Shown in pieces: positions 44,585-54,281 of a stretch of 64,000 nucleotides of DNA. The notes beneath the pieces were generated by a model. The model searched no databases. It was given only the letters and a program-made list of their open reading frames with translations, and was not told the origin of the DNA. Source of the stretch: Flavobacterium aeripolare (GTDB lineage: Bacteria > Bacteroidota > Bacteroidia > Flavobacteriales > Flavobacteriaceae). The stretch lies in the NCBI RefSeq assembly GCF_013294025.1, contig NZ_JABSNL010000015.1, forward strand, positions 1 to 64,000. Reading direction: 5' to 3'. The position numbers and the translations under genes were made by a program. The number at the start of each line of letters is the position of its first letter. The first letter of the stretch is position 1.

Positions 44585-46117
44585 TTATTCTGTTGTAGCC
44601 TTTACATTTGAATCCGAAAACGAAAGCATTTCTTGTTGATCAACAAATATTGGTCTTCTACTGCTGTGTTTTTTGATGATTCGTTTTCCCTCTATCTTGA
44701 CCTCTTTTTTCTCTCTAAAACTCCATACAATTTCGCTTGCTCGTTTTCTAGTTTCTTCGATATCAACAATAGGCCCTGGGTAATCCTCGCCTATTCTGCA
44801 GTTGTAAAATTCTTGCTCGATCGCATTAAGTTTCCATGGTTCATGAATTAATTCTGCTGGAATGGCAGCTAGTTCAGGCAACCACTGCTTGATAAAAATG
44901 CCATCAGGATCGTGGTCTTGCGAGTTTTTTATGGGGCTATAAATTCTTATCGTATTTGTTCCCGTAGTACCCGCCTGCATTTGCAATTGAGGGTAGTGAA
45001 TTCCAGGTTCATAATCCAAAAACTGTCTTGCTAGAAAATGAAGTTCACGCCAATCTTGCCATAAGTTGAATGTGAAAAATGAAACTAACATTGCGCGCAT
45101 TCTAAAATTGATATAACCCGTTGCAATCAAACAGCGAATACAAGCATCAACAATAGGAACACCCGTTTTTGCTTGTTCCCAAGCTTTAATATAGGCTTCG
45201 TTTTTTGGTTTAACCAAAGCGTCATAAGCACTATTCACATTATTAAACTCCATGCTGCATTCATCTTCAAATTTTTGCATAAAGTGACAATGCCAGTGCA
45301 ATCTTGAAACAAAATTTAAAACCGCACGCTTGTTATAGGCATTTTCATAATGCTGATTTGTGTATTGATAAATCATGCGCATGCTTATGTTACCATAGGC
45401 TAAATATGGCGACAAACGGCTACAGCCTTTTCTACTCAACGCGGGTTTAGAAATATGCTTGCTATAATTTACATAACGCTCTTTGACAAAACTATCTAGA
45501 TACCGCCAAGCCAGACTCTCGCCTCCTTTTTGGAAATTTTTATTGTAGGTTGTGATTTCATTTGAAAGCTCCGGTCCTTTGACTGCATTGTACAAAACCT
45601 CAGAAAGTCTAATGAGTTTAAAATCCTGCACCGCGCTCATCACTGGAATTGCGCGCATGACGTTCTCCCAATCATTACTCCAGTTTTGCCTTGACTTTAA
45701 TTTTCTAATCACACCGTGCAACTGCGATTCTTTCCATGTAATGTTGTTATTTTCGAAAAAAGACTGCATTGCAACATCTCTATCATAAGTGACTTTATTG
45801 CCTACCTCTTGATGAGAAAAAACGGTATTGATGTTATAGTTTTTAAGTAGTTCAGAGAATACAAGCTGCACCTCATTATGAAAGAAGTAAAATTTGCCTT
45901 GAATCGGGTTTAACTTTAGTTGCAGATCTTGAATAGATTCAAATATAAAACGCCAGTGCCGCACATCGGCATCAGGATAAGCCATAACCGAAGGTTCGAA
46001 GCAATAGATAAACAGCAAAGGAAGACCTGAATTGTGAGCAGCATGCAAAGCTTCATTGTCAACAAAGCGCAAATCACGCTTGAACCAAACAATATTTATA
46101 GCAGGCTTATTTACCAT
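44585..46117 (-). CDS. Cryptochrome/photolyase family protein (class I-like)
   Basis: 510 residues. N-terminal domain [23 protein letters not shown] domain with [25 protein letters not shown] (in parts [11 protein letters not shown] and [10 protein letters not shown]), [16 protein letters not shown] and [16 protein letters not shown]. It keeps the dimer-binding region of CPD photolyases but belongs to a group typical of Bacteroidota and cyanobacteria. First gene of the operon, behind a -7 box at 46186-46193. The C-terminal 40 residues are basic ([15 protein letters not shown]) and may touch DNA. Confidence 0.9.
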   Translation of the reverse strand: MVNKPAINIVWFKRDLRFVDNEALHAAHNSGLPLLFIYCFEPSVMAYPDADVRHWRFIFESIQDLQLKLNPIQGKFYFFHNEVQLVFSELLKNYNINTVFSHQEVGNKVTYDRDVAMQSFFENNNITWKESQLHGVIRKLKSRQNWSNDWENVMRAIPVMSAVQDFKLIRLSEVLYNAVKGPELSNEITTYNKNFQKGGESLAWRYLDSFVKERYVNYSKHISKPALSRKGCSRLSPYLAYGNISMRMIYQYTNQHYENAYNKRAVLNFVSRLHWHCHFMQKFEDECSMEFNNVNSAYDALVKPKNEAYIKAWEQAKTGVPIVDACIRCLIATGYINFRMRAMLVSFFTFNLWQDWRELHFLARQFLDYEPGIHYPQLQMQAGTTGTNTIRIYSPIKNSQDHDPDGIFIKQWLPELAAIPAELIHEPWKLNAIEQEFYNCRIGEDYPGPIVDIEETRKRASEIVWSFREKKEVKIEGKRIIKKHSSRRPIFVDQQEMLSFSDSNVKATTE

Positions 46118-46185
46118 AGTTCTTTCCTTAAAATTTTAGAAAAAAAAGCTACACTTTTTGTTTAAGCTTTTTATTTATATCTTAA

Positions 46186-46193
46186 ACAAATAT
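46186..46193 (-). promoter_or_regulatory. -7 box of the photolyase operon
   Basis: TATATTTG on the minus strand, 69 bp before the ATG. No separate regulator (such as a CarH-like MerR) is in the window. Confidence 0.55.
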
Positions 46194-46352
46194 ACTGAAA
46201 TGTATTTAGAATTCAGTTCCATAGCAACAAAAAAAGACCTCCATTAACATTACTTTAAGCTTATCAGGTATTCGAAATAAATTTTAATTTTAGAGCATAC
46301 TTAAATAACTACTACCCCTGTAGAACGAAAATGTAATAATGTAATTTATTTT

Positions 46353-46411
46353 CGAAAAAAAACCATTAAGAACGCGTCTTCAAATTAATTGTGAACCGTA
46401 CTTAATGGTTT
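46353..46411 (-). terminator. Terminator of the TonB receptor gene
   Basis: Stem AAACCATTAAG/CTTAATGGTTT with a 30-base loop and a run of eight T on the minus strand, 25 bp after the stop codon. Confidence 0.65.
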
Positions 46412-46435
46412 CATCCACTACACTATTTATTAGAA

Positions 46436-48646
46436 TTAAATCGTAAAATTTACTCCTAATACTAGGTTGCGACCTATGTTTGCTACGCCATCTGTTTTTA
46501 ATCGAGACAGGTGCGCAATATATTCTTTATCAAAAAGATTGTTAGCGTTTAAATTGACATCAAACACTGTTTTACCAAATTTCACCGTACCTCCTAAACC
46601 TAAATTCACTAGGGTATAACCCGCTGAACGCGTTTCAAAACCGCTCACATTATCTTGATTTAAAGTAGTACTTACATTAAGTGTCGCAAATCCTGAAGTC
46701 AACCAATCTTTGATTGTAAACTCCCCTCTAAGGGTGTTGTTCCAGTTATTTGCTGGAATTAAAGGCAGGTAATCCCCCGATTGATTTTTTGCAGTTACTG
46801 TTTCAAAAGCCGTTTCATAATGCAACCAGTCAAGAGGATGTGGATGCACATGTAAACCTATCTCACCACCATATAACTTTGCATTGCTTTGAATGTAATT
46901 AAAAACAGCATTCTCCTCAATCACTGTTCCTGCTGGCGAAGTATAGATGTAATTGTTGATGTGATTGTAAAATCCATTTACAAAAAACTCAAAGTGATCT
47001 GTTTTGTACTCTAAGTTTAAGTCAGTTTGAAAATTCTGTTCCGTTTTTAGTTCGCTATTTCCTATTTCGTAACGATTCGTACCTTCATGTACTCCGTTTG
47101 AGGTTAGTTCTGCTAAGTTAGGTGCTCTAAAACCAGAAGCTAGGTTCAAACGCATGGTAAAATTAGACGCTAGATCTGTCTTATAACCTAAGGCAGCATT
47201 GAAGCTGTCAAAAGATTTATCGATAGCTTGAAAATACCCTTCTTCGCCTACTGTACCGTTTTCTTCACTAGTTATTTTTCTATTGTCATAACGCAATCCT
47301 GCTTGCAAGGCGCTGCTAGTTCCCCACTCATAGTTTGCCGTACCAAAAACTCCAAAGTCATTTGTTGTTGCATCAGGAATCAATAATTCTTCGCCAAAAT
47401 TAGCATTAGTTTGATGCATTCCTTGCACTCCTAGTATTGTCTCTAGATTCCCTACTTTAGGTAAATGGTACTTAGCATTATAATTGAATGTCTTTAATTT
47501 CATGTGCAAACTCGCTTCGTTAGAATCTTCAAATTCAGAGCGATCATTTGTTACATAGCCTAAGTCAACATCTAATTTTGTATTTGCAAAATAAACCACC
47601 GAATTCAAACTCAATAAATGGTTGAAAACAGCTTGTCTAGGCAACTCTGTATTTTTACTTCTCGATTGCGCCGCAATACCATCCTCAGGCAAACCTAAAT
47701 CTAAATCATTGTAATTGTATCGTAGTACTGTAGAAAACTTAGCGTTGCTATATCCCGCCGCAGTTTTAAAATCGGTTTCATTGTAACGGGTGTTTGTGAC
47801 ACGATCGCCACCAGAAACACGATAATCAGAATGCGTATTGTAGCTTCCTCTTGCTAGGAATTTCCAATTTTCGGTAGATGTTTTTAATCCAAGTGAGGTA
47901 TTGCTCCCTAGCGTATTCGAAAATAATTTTTGATTTAAATTTGCTTTAAAAGTATTAGCATCAGCAAATTTTTCTGGGTTAAAATACAGCACACCACCAA
48001 GCGCATCTGAGCCATAAAGCAACGAAGCTGGCCCTTTAATCACTTCAACACTTTCAATACCGGCATCATTAAGACCCAAACCATGCTCGTCACCAAATTG
48101 CTGATTCTCCATTCTTACTCCTTGCGAGTAGACAAGAACGCGATTTCCGCTTAATCCACGTATTACTGGTTTCCCTATAGACGTTCCCGTAGAGACTTGA
48201 GAAACCCCAGGAATAGTAGCCAGACCTTCAATAAGTGTTGCGGTCCCTTTTTGCTGTAGTTCTTTGATTGTTTCATGCTCCACTTTCATCACGTTTTGTG
48301 ATTGAATCTTATTAAAAGCTGTAGATACAATTACTTCATCCATTTCAAAGATGCTTTCTTCTAGAACAACATTGATGGTTTGTGCAGCATCAGTATTGTT
48401 TAAAGCAATATTCTGACTTGTAAATCCCACGTATGTAAAACTTAATTTGAGTCCGCTTTTAGGCAAATTACTCAAAGTATATTTACCGTTTTCATCTGTT
48501 TTCGTACCTTTTTGGATGGCTCCAATATAAACAGATACGCCTTTTATAGGTCGATCAGCCATATCAGTAACTGTTCCTGAAACTGCTATTTGCGCTTGCA
48601 ACACAGCCGAAAAACCCAATAATAGGGTTATGATAATTTTTTTCAT
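46436..48646 (-). CDS. TonB-dependent outer-membrane receptor, probably for a metal ion
   Basis: About 736 residues from the ATG giving MKKIIITLLLGFSAVLQAQ, a signal peptide. A carboxypeptidase-like regulatory domain (about 20-100) precedes the plug (VEVIKGPASLLYGSDALGGVLYF) and the 22-stranded barrel ending LVLGVNFTI. The plug loop with ENQQFGDEHGLG resembles zinc receptors such as ZnuD. The gene upstream encodes a His/Cys-rich secreted protein, which supports metal uptake. Which metal is not fixed by sequence. Confidence 0.88.
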   Translation of the reverse strand: MKKIIITLLLGFSAVLQAQIAVSGTVTDMADRPIKGVSVYIGAIQKGTKTDENGKYTLSNLPKSGLKLSFTYVGFTSQNIALNNTDAAQTINVVLEESIFEMDEVIVSTAFNKIQSQNVMKVEHETIKELQQKGTATLIEGLATIPGVSQVSTGTSIGKPVIRGLSGNRVLVYSQGVRMENQQFGDEHGLGLNDAGIESVEVIKGPASLLYGSDALGGVLYFNPEKFADANTFKANLNQKLFSNTLGSNTSLGLKTSTENWKFLARGSYNTHSDYRVSGGDRVTNTRYNETDFKTAAGYSNAKFSTVLRYNYNDLDLGLPEDGIAAQSRSKNTELPRQAVFNHLLSLNSVVYFANTKLDVDLGYVTNDRSEFEDSNEASLHMKLKTFNYNAKYHLPKVGNLETILGVQGMHQTNANFGEELLIPDATTNDFGVFGTANYEWGTSSALQAGLRYDNRKITSEENGTVGEEGYFQAIDKSFDSFNAALGYKTDLASNFTMRLNLASGFRAPNLAELTSNGVHEGTNRYEIGNSELKTEQNFQTDLNLEYKTDHFEFFVNGFYNHINNYIYTSPAGTVIEENAVFNYIQSNAKLYGGEIGLHVHPHPLDWLHYETAFETVTAKNQSGDYLPLIPANNWNNTLRGEFTIKDWLTSGFATLNVSTTLNQDNVSGFETRSAGYTLVNLGLGGTVKFGKTVFDVNLNANNLFDKEYIAHLSRLKTDGVANIGRNLVLGVNFTI

Positions 48647-48838
48647 TTGGATATAGAATCGTGAGACTGCTTGAATTAGCATACCTCAATTGTGATTTTT
48701 ATAGTAGTTTTTTATTCGAAAAATAATTCCTAAGACACTATTTCCTTCTGTATAAAATGAAAATATATACCGCCACTATCAGGTATAACAGGCATGCCTA
48801 TTACAACTAAGAGTTGGTTATTTTTCATTCGATTAAAG

Positions 48839-48846
48839 CAAAAATA
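48839..48846 (-). promoter_or_regulatory. Possible -7 box of the TonB receptor gene
   Basis: TATTTTTG on the minus strand, 193 bp before the start, leaving a long leader. Weak, as A/T-rich sequence produces such matches by chance. Confidence 0.25.
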
Positions 48847-48858
48847 AAATGGAATTAC

Positions 48859-49209
48859 CTAGGTTATTTGCGCGGGTGGACCACGATGTGAATACAAACA
48901 GCCTGTAAAACTAATAAGTGCGAGCCTTTTAAGACCTGGATAAAGAATTACTGCATAATCGCGAGTTACCTTATAAGTAAAAGAAACCGGAGCGATGTAA
49001 TTACCAAAGCTAAAATGACACACTTTACAGCTATCGTAGTTATGATGCTGGTGTGTAATTTCGGTGTGGCTTGGATTGTATTTATGGTGGCATTCTGTTT
49101 GAGCTAATTGTTTTATCAAGTGCTCATAGGTATGTAGTGATTGAAACAGCATTGCAAACAATACCGTCATCGCTAAGAAAGTGGGCAAAAAAAGCTGTTT
49201 CTTTATCAT
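48859..49209 (-). CDS. Secreted His/Cys-rich protein, probable metal binder
   Basis: 116 residues from ATG 49209; the codon at 49218 is TTG and overlaps a promoter box, so I reject it. Signal anchor or peptide (LFLPTFLAMTVLFAMLFQ), then ECHHKYNPSHTEITHQHHNYDSCKVCHF in parts: CHHKYNPSH, HQHHNYDSC and CKVCHF, at about 40-65. The C terminus has CLYSHRGPPA. Proteins of this make-up precede TonB receptors in flavobacteria. It may collect or sense zinc or copper. No known family can be named. Confidence 0.75.
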   Translation of the reverse strand: MIKKQLFLPTFLAMTVLFAMLFQSLHTYEHLIKQLAQTECHHKYNPSHTEITHQHHNYDSCKVCHFSFGNYIAPVSFTYKVTRDYAVILYPGLKRLALISFTGCLYSHRGPPAQIT

Positions 49210-49215
49210 ACGTTG

Positions 49216-49223
49216 CAAAGGTA
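49216..49223 (-). promoter_or_regulatory. -7 box of the His/Cys-rich protein gene
   Basis: TACCTTTG on the minus strand, ending six bases before the ATG. If used, the transcript would be leaderless or nearly so. Confidence 0.45.
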
Positions 49224-49234
49224 GGTAAAGCTAG

Positions 49235-49286
49235 AAAAAGAAAACCATCTGTTGTAACAAAACATAACGCTTGTTACAACAGATGG
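49235..49286 (-). terminator. Terminator of asd, very long stem
   Basis: Perfect 16-bp stem CCATCTGTTGTAACAA/TTGTTACAACAGATGG around a 10-base loop (49245-49286), followed on the minus strand by TTTTCTTTTT. It lies 24 bp after the asd stop. Confidence 0.85.
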
Positions 49287-49310
49287 CTTAAAATATAAAT
49301 GATAGACTTG

Positions 49311-50306
49311 TTACACTAGTTTAGCGGCAACTAAATATTCAGCAATTTGAATGGTATTTGTAGCTGCACCTTTACGTAAATTGTCAGCTACGATCCACAT
49401 GTTAACTGTATTTTCTTGGCTTTCATCGCGACGAATTCTACCTACAAACACATCGTCTTTACCTTGTGCATAAATAGGCATTGGGTACGTATAGGTGTCG
49501 TTATTATCTTGAACCACTACACCATCAGTATTGTGTAAGATGGTTTGAATATCGGCCACTGTAAAGTCATTATTAAAAGCCACGTTTACAGCTTCGCTAT
49601 GACCACCTACAATAGGCACACGTACTGCCGTAGCGGTAACTGCGATGGTTTTATCGTTTAATATTTTTTGTGTTTCACGCACTAATTTCATTTCCTCCTT
49701 AGTGTATCCATTTTCTTCAAATGAGTCACATTGAGGAATGGCGTTGCGATGAATAGGATATTTATACGCCATTTCTCCTTTAGCTCCAGCATATTCATTT
49801 TCTAATTGCTGTACCGCTTTCACTCCAGTACCTGTAATAGATTGGTAGGTAGAAACTACAATACGCTTGATGTTGTATTTTTTATGTAATGGCGCTAGCA
49901 CAAGCACCATTTGAATTGTAGAGCAGTTTGGGTTTGCAATGATCTTATCTTCCTTTGTCAATGAAGTTGCATTGATTTCTGGAACAATCAGTTTTTTTGT
50001 TGGATCCATTCTCCAAGCAGATGAGTTATCGATTACTGTTGTTCCCACAGCAGCAAACTTAGGCGCCCACTCTAATGAGGTTTCTCCACCAGCAGAAAAT
50101 AGCGCGATATCAGGTTGCATTGCTACTGCCGTGGCCAGCCCTACTACACTATAATTTTTACCATTGAATGCGATTTCTTTTCCTACTGATCGCTCTGAAG
50201 CAACAAGAATTAATTCATCTGCAGCGGTAATAAAATTTCTTTCTGCTAATACTTGTAACATCACTTCTCCAACCATACCGGTTGCACCTACAACTGCTAT
50301 TTTCAT
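49311..50306 (-). CDS. asd: Aspartate-semialdehyde dehydrogenase
   Basis: 331 residues, full length. NADP-binding GATGMVGEVM (7-16), the catalytic Cys in NPNCSTIQM (about 126-134) and the substrate-binding HSEAVNVAF region. Converts aspartyl phosphate to aspartate semialdehyde for lysine, threonine, methionine and diaminopimelate synthesis. Monocistronic; -7 box TACTTTTG at 50344-50351. Confidence 0.96.
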   Translation of the reverse strand: MKIAVVGATGMVGEVMLQVLAERNFITAADELILVASERSVGKEIAFNGKNYSVVGLATAVAMQPDIALFSAGGETSLEWAPKFAAVGTTVIDNSSAWRMDPTKKLIVPEINATSLTKEDKIIANPNCSTIQMVLVLAPLHKKYNIKRIVVSTYQSITGTGVKAVQQLENEYAGAKGEMAYKYPIHRNAIPQCDSFEENGYTKEEMKLVRETQKILNDKTIAVTATAVRVPIVGGHSEAVNVAFNNDFTVADIQTILHNTDGVVVQDNNDTYTYPMPIYAQGKDDVFVGRIRRDESQENTVNMWIVADNLRKGAATNTIQIAEYLVAAKLV

Positions 50307-50343
50307 CTCTATATTTTTATAATTGAATACTTAAATTGAATTA

Positions 50344-50351
50344 CAAAAGTA
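50344..50351 (-). promoter_or_regulatory. -7 box of asd
   Basis: TACTTTTG on the minus strand, 38 bp before the ATG. Confidence 0.5.
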
Positions 50352-50421
50352 AGTAATATTAAAACCAAAACAATCGCATTCACAAAAAATAACAAAATGT
50401 TACAAATAAAACAATTGACAA

Positions 50422-50448
50422 AAAAACCACGTCAAGGACGTGGTTTTT
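50422..50448 (-). terminator. Terminator of mscL
   Basis: Stem AAAAACCACGTC/GACGTGGTTTTT with a three-base loop, 18 bp after the mscL stop. Confidence 0.85.
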
Positions 50449-50465
50449 ATATGATTTAAGAGCTA

Positions 50466-50882
50466 TTATTTTTTCAATAAATCTCTAATTTGAATCAATA
50501 AATCTTCTTGAGATGGTCCTGCTGGAGCAGCAGCTACCGCTTCTTCTTTCTTTTTAGATTTCTCAGCAGCTCTAAGTATAATAAAGATAAAGAATGCGAT
50601 GATTATAAAGTTGATAAGCGCTTGCACTAAGTTACCATAAGTCATAACCGCAGCACCGGCTTCTTTAGCAGCATCTAAACTTGCATACTCTTGTCCGTTT
50701 AAAGAGATGAATTTTGTTGTAAAATCAACTCCTCCCGTTATTAATCCTACTACTGGCATAATAATATCGTCAACGGCAGAACCGATAACTTTACTAAATG
50801 CACCACCAATTACAACAGCAGTTGCTAAACTCAAAACATCGCCCTTCATTAAAGAGGCTTTAAAATCGCTAAAAAATCCCAT
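50466..50882 (-). CDS. mscL: Large-conductance mechanosensitive channel
   Basis: 138 residues, normal. First membrane helix with [30 protein letters not shown] (in parts [15 protein letters not shown] and [10 protein letters not shown]), periplasmic loop, second helix [16 protein letters not shown] and a charged cytoplasmic bundle EEDLLIQ-type tail. Opens on membrane tension to release solutes in osmotic downshock. Confidence 0.95.
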   Translation of the reverse strand: MGFFSDFKASLMKGDVLSLATAVVIGGAFSKVIGSAVDDIIMPVVGLITGGVDFTTKFISLNGQEYASLDAAKEAGAAVMTYGNLVQALINFIIIAFFIFIILRAAEKSKKKEEAVAAAPAGPSQEDLLIQIRDLLKK

Positions 50883-50977
50883 AAGTTGTCTTTTATTAAA
50901 TTTGTAAATTTTCTTATTAAAAACTAAATTAAGATTATTTTAACAGTTGTCACTATATAATCGGTATTAATCCTATT

Positions 50978-53422
50978 TTATCGATAAAACACACGTTTTA
51001 CACGCTGCGAAATGCTGGTAAGGATTTCATAAGGGATTGTATTTAGTTTTTTTGCTATGTATGAAACCGTAGGTTTATCACCAAAAACAATTACTGAATC
51101 TCCTTCGGTGCAATCAATTTCAGTGACGTCTACCATGATCATGTCCATGCACACATTTCCTAGAATTCGAGCCTTTTGATCTTTTACATTAATGTACCCC
51201 ACTCCGTTTCCTAAGCCTCTCGAGATTCCGTCAGCATATCCTATAGGAATTGTAGCTACTCTGGTCACTCTATTTGCAACAAACTTCCTCCCGTAACCCA
51301 CACTCTCTCCTGCCTGAATAACTCTAACTTGTGAAATAACCGATTTTAAGGTTCCTACAGTTTCTAAATATTTTTGCTCTTTAGGGTCATTAGACACACC
51401 ATATAATCCAATTCCTAAACGCACCATATTGAATTGATTATCTGGAAAATTGCTGATACCTGAAGTATTTAATATGTGCCTAATAGGATTTATGGCTAAT
51501 TCTCGAACTATTTGTGAAGACAGCTCCTCAAATAAATTAATCTGGCTTACTGCAAAATCGCGCTGTAAAGGATCGTCGCTAGTGGCTAAATGCGATAAGA
51601 TACTTTTTACTTTTACGGTATTATTTCCTTTTAAGGTAGCAATAAGTTCTGGTATCGTATCAACCTCAAAACCTAGGCGGTGCATTCCTGTGTCTATCTT
51701 TATATGGATAGGGAAATCTTTTAAGTTCTTTTGTTTAGCTATTTTTAAAAAAGCATGCAGTCCCTTCAAGCAGTAAATTTCAGGTTCTAACTGATGTTGT
51801 ATAATCGCCCCAAAACTGGTATTCTCAGGATTAAGGACCATTATAGGTGTTTTTATTCCACCATGTTTTAAAGAAATTCCTTCATCGGCAAAAGCCACAC
51901 CTAAGTAATCAACATTATGATGCTCAAGTAAATTAGCAATTTCGAGTCCACCATTGCCGTAACCAAACGCCTTAACCATCACCATTATCTTAACACCCGG
52001 TTTTAACTTAGACTTAAAAAAGTTTAGGTTATAACTGATCGCATTTAGATTAATCTCTAAAACGGTTTCATGAGTTTTCTCTTCGAGTAAAGCAACAATT
52101 TCTTCAAACTGAAAAGAACGTGCACCTTTTACTAGAATAGTTTCATTAGAGAAATCGATGTGTTCAAAATCTGCAATGAATTCTGCAGTATTATTATAGG
52201 TAATGCAATTAGCAAACTTGTCTTTAAAATCACTAATCGTGTCGCCTATTCCTATTACTCGATTGACATTATTAGAAATAATAAGTTGGGACACTCGCTC
52301 GTAAAGTTCCTCGTTTACTAAACCACTTTGAAATATATCCGAGAGAATAACAGTCTTATTTTGGAATTGTTTCTGACTTTCGAGAAAATCCAAAGCTATT
52401 TTTAACGACTGAAAATCAGAACTGTAGCTATCATCTACTAGCGTACAATTGTTGATTCCATTTTTCACCTTCAAACGCATTTCAACAGGAAATAGCAACC
52501 CCATTCTTGCTTGAATTATCGCACTATCGTATTTAAGATATAGCAAAACCATCATACAAGATATCGCATTTTCTATAGAAGCCCTATCTACAAATGGAAT
52601 TTTGAAATGCGATTTTGCACCTCCATAGTTGTAATAAATTACCGTTTCTAGGTTTACAATTTCTTTATTATAAATGTACACGTCAGCATTTTGATCCTCA
52701 AAACTCCAAGAAAATGTTTTACTACTTGGTTTAATAAAAGGATCTACCAACTTATTTTTTTGATAAATCAAGATTTCAGCATGATCAAATAACTGTAATT
52801 TCTCCTGGATTTTCTCTTCTATACTAGCGAATCCTTCATCGTGCGACGAACCAATATTAGTTAATACTCCTATCGTGGGTTGGATTACTTTTTCTAGATG
52901 CTGCATTTCGGCGGTAGTAGAAATTCCTGCCTCAAAAATACCTAAATTGTGTTTCTCATTGATTGCAACAATCGACAAGGGCACGCCTACTTGAGAATTG
53001 TAACTTTTTGGACTTCGGATCACATTAAAATCTGGACTTAATAAAAAGTTCAGCCACTCTTTGACGATGGTTTTTCCGTTGCTTCCGGTCAATCCTATAA
53101 CAGGGAATTCAAATTTATTTCGATAAAAAACAGCAAACTGCTGCAGGGCTTTCAAGCTATTTTGAACAAGAATAAAGTTTGCCTTTTCTTCTAATCCTTC
53201 TGGCACGTACTGCACCACAAAATTTTGAACGCCTATACTTATTAAATCTTCGATGTAGTTGTGCGCATCATTGTTAGCACCTACAATTGCAAAAAATAAT
53301 GTTGACGGACTATTTTGTAAAGACCTACTGTCGATAGATATGTTTTCAATCTCGGTTTCGTTTTTCAATCCCAACCAACTGGCATTTAAAACCGAAACTA
53401 TTTTCTTTAAACTTATACTCAT
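50978..53422 (-). CDS. murF-alr: Bifunctional MurF - alanine racemase
   Basis: 814 residues from the ATG giving MSISLKKIVSVLN; 13 extra codons upstream are possible but lack family similarity. Residues 1-450 are MurF (ATP motif GSNGKT at about 113-118), which adds D-Ala-D-Ala to UDP-MurNAc-tripeptide. Residues 455-814 are a PLP alanine racemase (Lys in VMVKAFGYGNG, about 484; catalytic Tyr in GESVGYGRKF). One protein thus makes D-Ala and uses the dipeptide. The fusion is known in Bacteroidota. -7 box at 53523-53530. Confidence 0.95.
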   Translation of the reverse strand: MSISLKKIVSVLNASWLGLKNETEIENISIDSRSLQNSPSTLFFAIVGANNDAHNYIEDLISIGVQNFVVQYVPEGLEEKANFILVQNSLKALQQFAVFYRNKFEFPVIGLTGSNGKTIVKEWLNFLLSPDFNVIRSPKSYNSQVGVPLSIVAINEKHNLGIFEAGISTTAEMQHLEKVIQPTIGVLTNIGSSHDEGFASIEEKIQEKLQLFDHAEILIYQKNKLVDPFIKPSSKTFSWSFEDQNADVYIYNKEIVNLETVIYYNYGGAKSHFKIPFVDRASIENAISCMMVLLYLKYDSAIIQARMGLLFPVEMRLKVKNGINNCTLVDDSYSSDFQSLKIALDFLESQKQFQNKTVILSDIFQSGLVNEELYERVSQLIISNNVNRVIGIGDTISDFKDKFANCITYNNTAEFIADFEHIDFSNETILVKGARSFQFEEIVALLEEKTHETVLEINLNAISYNLNFFKSKLKPGVKIMVMVKAFGYGNGGLEIANLLEHHNVDYLGVAFADEGISLKHGGIKTPIMVLNPENTSFGAIIQHQLEPEIYCLKGLHAFLKIAKQKNLKDFPIHIKIDTGMHRLGFEVDTIPELIATLKGNNTVKVKSILSHLATSDDPLQRDFAVSQINLFEELSSQIVRELAINPIRHILNTSGISNFPDNQFNMVRLGIGLYGVSNDPKEQKYLETVGTLKSVISQVRVIQAGESVGYGRKFVANRVTRVATIPIGYADGISRGLGNGVGYINVKDQKARILGNVCMDMIMVDVTEIDCTEGDSVIVFGDKPTVSYIAKKLNTIPYEILTSISQRVKRVFYR

Positions 53423-53522
53423 TTTATATTCGATTAAATATTGAAAAAGTTTGTAACACACGCAGTCCTATATAGCGGCCTGAGCTATTGTACTTTTACA
53501 ATGTTTCTTAATTCTATTGTTT

Positions 53523-53530
53523 CAAAGATA
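53523..53530 (-). promoter_or_regulatory. -7 box of murF-alr
   Basis: TATCTTTG on the minus strand, about 100 bp before the chosen ATG. Confidence 0.5.
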
Positions 53531-53642
53531 CGACATATTAGAAAATGATAGCAGGCCTAGTTCTAGTTCTCGCTGTCGCAAAAGGGAATCTGCCAAGCCA
53601 AATGTATTGTGATTACTAAAATATTTTGATTTGTAATTTTAG

Positions 53643-53650
53643 TATATTTG
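53643..53650 (+). promoter_or_regulatory. -7 box of the membrane protein gene
   Basis: TATATTTG, 22 bp before the ATG. Confidence 0.5.
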
Positions 53651-53672
53651 TTAGATCAAGACAACATACACG

Positions 53673-54281
53673 ATGCTTAAAAAAATATTACCTGCTGTAT
53701 CTTATATATTCCACCCCATCTTTATTACGTTATACGCAACGATTTTTTACCTTTTTTCGAATAATTCTACCTTTATAAATCAAGAAAAGATTTTTATAAT
53801 TGCACAAATTGCTATCATAACGGTAGTAGTACCAATGTTGTTTTTTTTTGTTTTGAAATCGACTAAAATCATCAACTCCTACAAAGTATTATCAGTGGGA
53901 GAACGAAAGATACCGTTAATAATTCACTGTTTTTTACTGATTTTAATATTAAAAAAAACCATCACAATTGAGCGCTACACCGAGTTGCACTTCTATATAC
54001 TAGGCGCACTTACTAGTACAATTATCGCCTTGATGATTGCATTTTTAAAACGTAGAGTGAGTTTACACATGATAGGAATAAGTAGTCTAACTATTTTTAT
54101 AATTGGTCTAAATCTTCACGACCAAGTACCTTACACCATTGCTATCGCATTTTTAATTTTAATGAACGGGATTATTGCCTCTTCACGACTGGCTTTAGGC
54201 AACCATAGCGAACGCCAATTGATAGTGGGGACTTTGATAGGAGCGCTCCCGCAAATGTTACTGCTCTACTTGTGGTTATAA
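53673..54281 (+). CDS. Multi-pass membrane protein, PAP2-like, unknown function
   Basis: 202 residues with about six membrane helices (near 10-28, 38-60, 80-94, 105-122, 135-150, 155-170, 183-202). The motif SLHMIGISS between helices resembles the phosphatase S-x-H-x-x-G of PAP2 proteins, but the other PAP2 motifs are not clear. It might handle a lipid phosphate. Its 3' end overlaps the convergent PorT-like gene by 6 bp. Confidence 0.65.
   Translation: MLKKILPAVSYIFHPIFITLYATIFYLFSNNSTFINQEKIFIIAQIAIITVVVPMLFFFVLKSTKIINSYKVLSVGERKIPLIIHCFLLILILKKTITIERYTELHFYILGALTSTIIALMIAFLKRRVSLHMIGISSLTIFIIGLNLHDQVPYTIAIAFLILMNGIIASSRLALGNHSERQLIVGTLIGALPQMLLLYLWL

Noticed and set aside
40879..46117. Photolyase operon as a recently transferred island
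   Set aside because: No repeats, tRNA or mobility genes flank it, and base composition looks like the neighbours.
49209..49218. Upstream TTG start of the His/Cys-rich protein
   Set aside because: It overlaps the -7 box; the ATG at 49209 begins a proper signal sequence.
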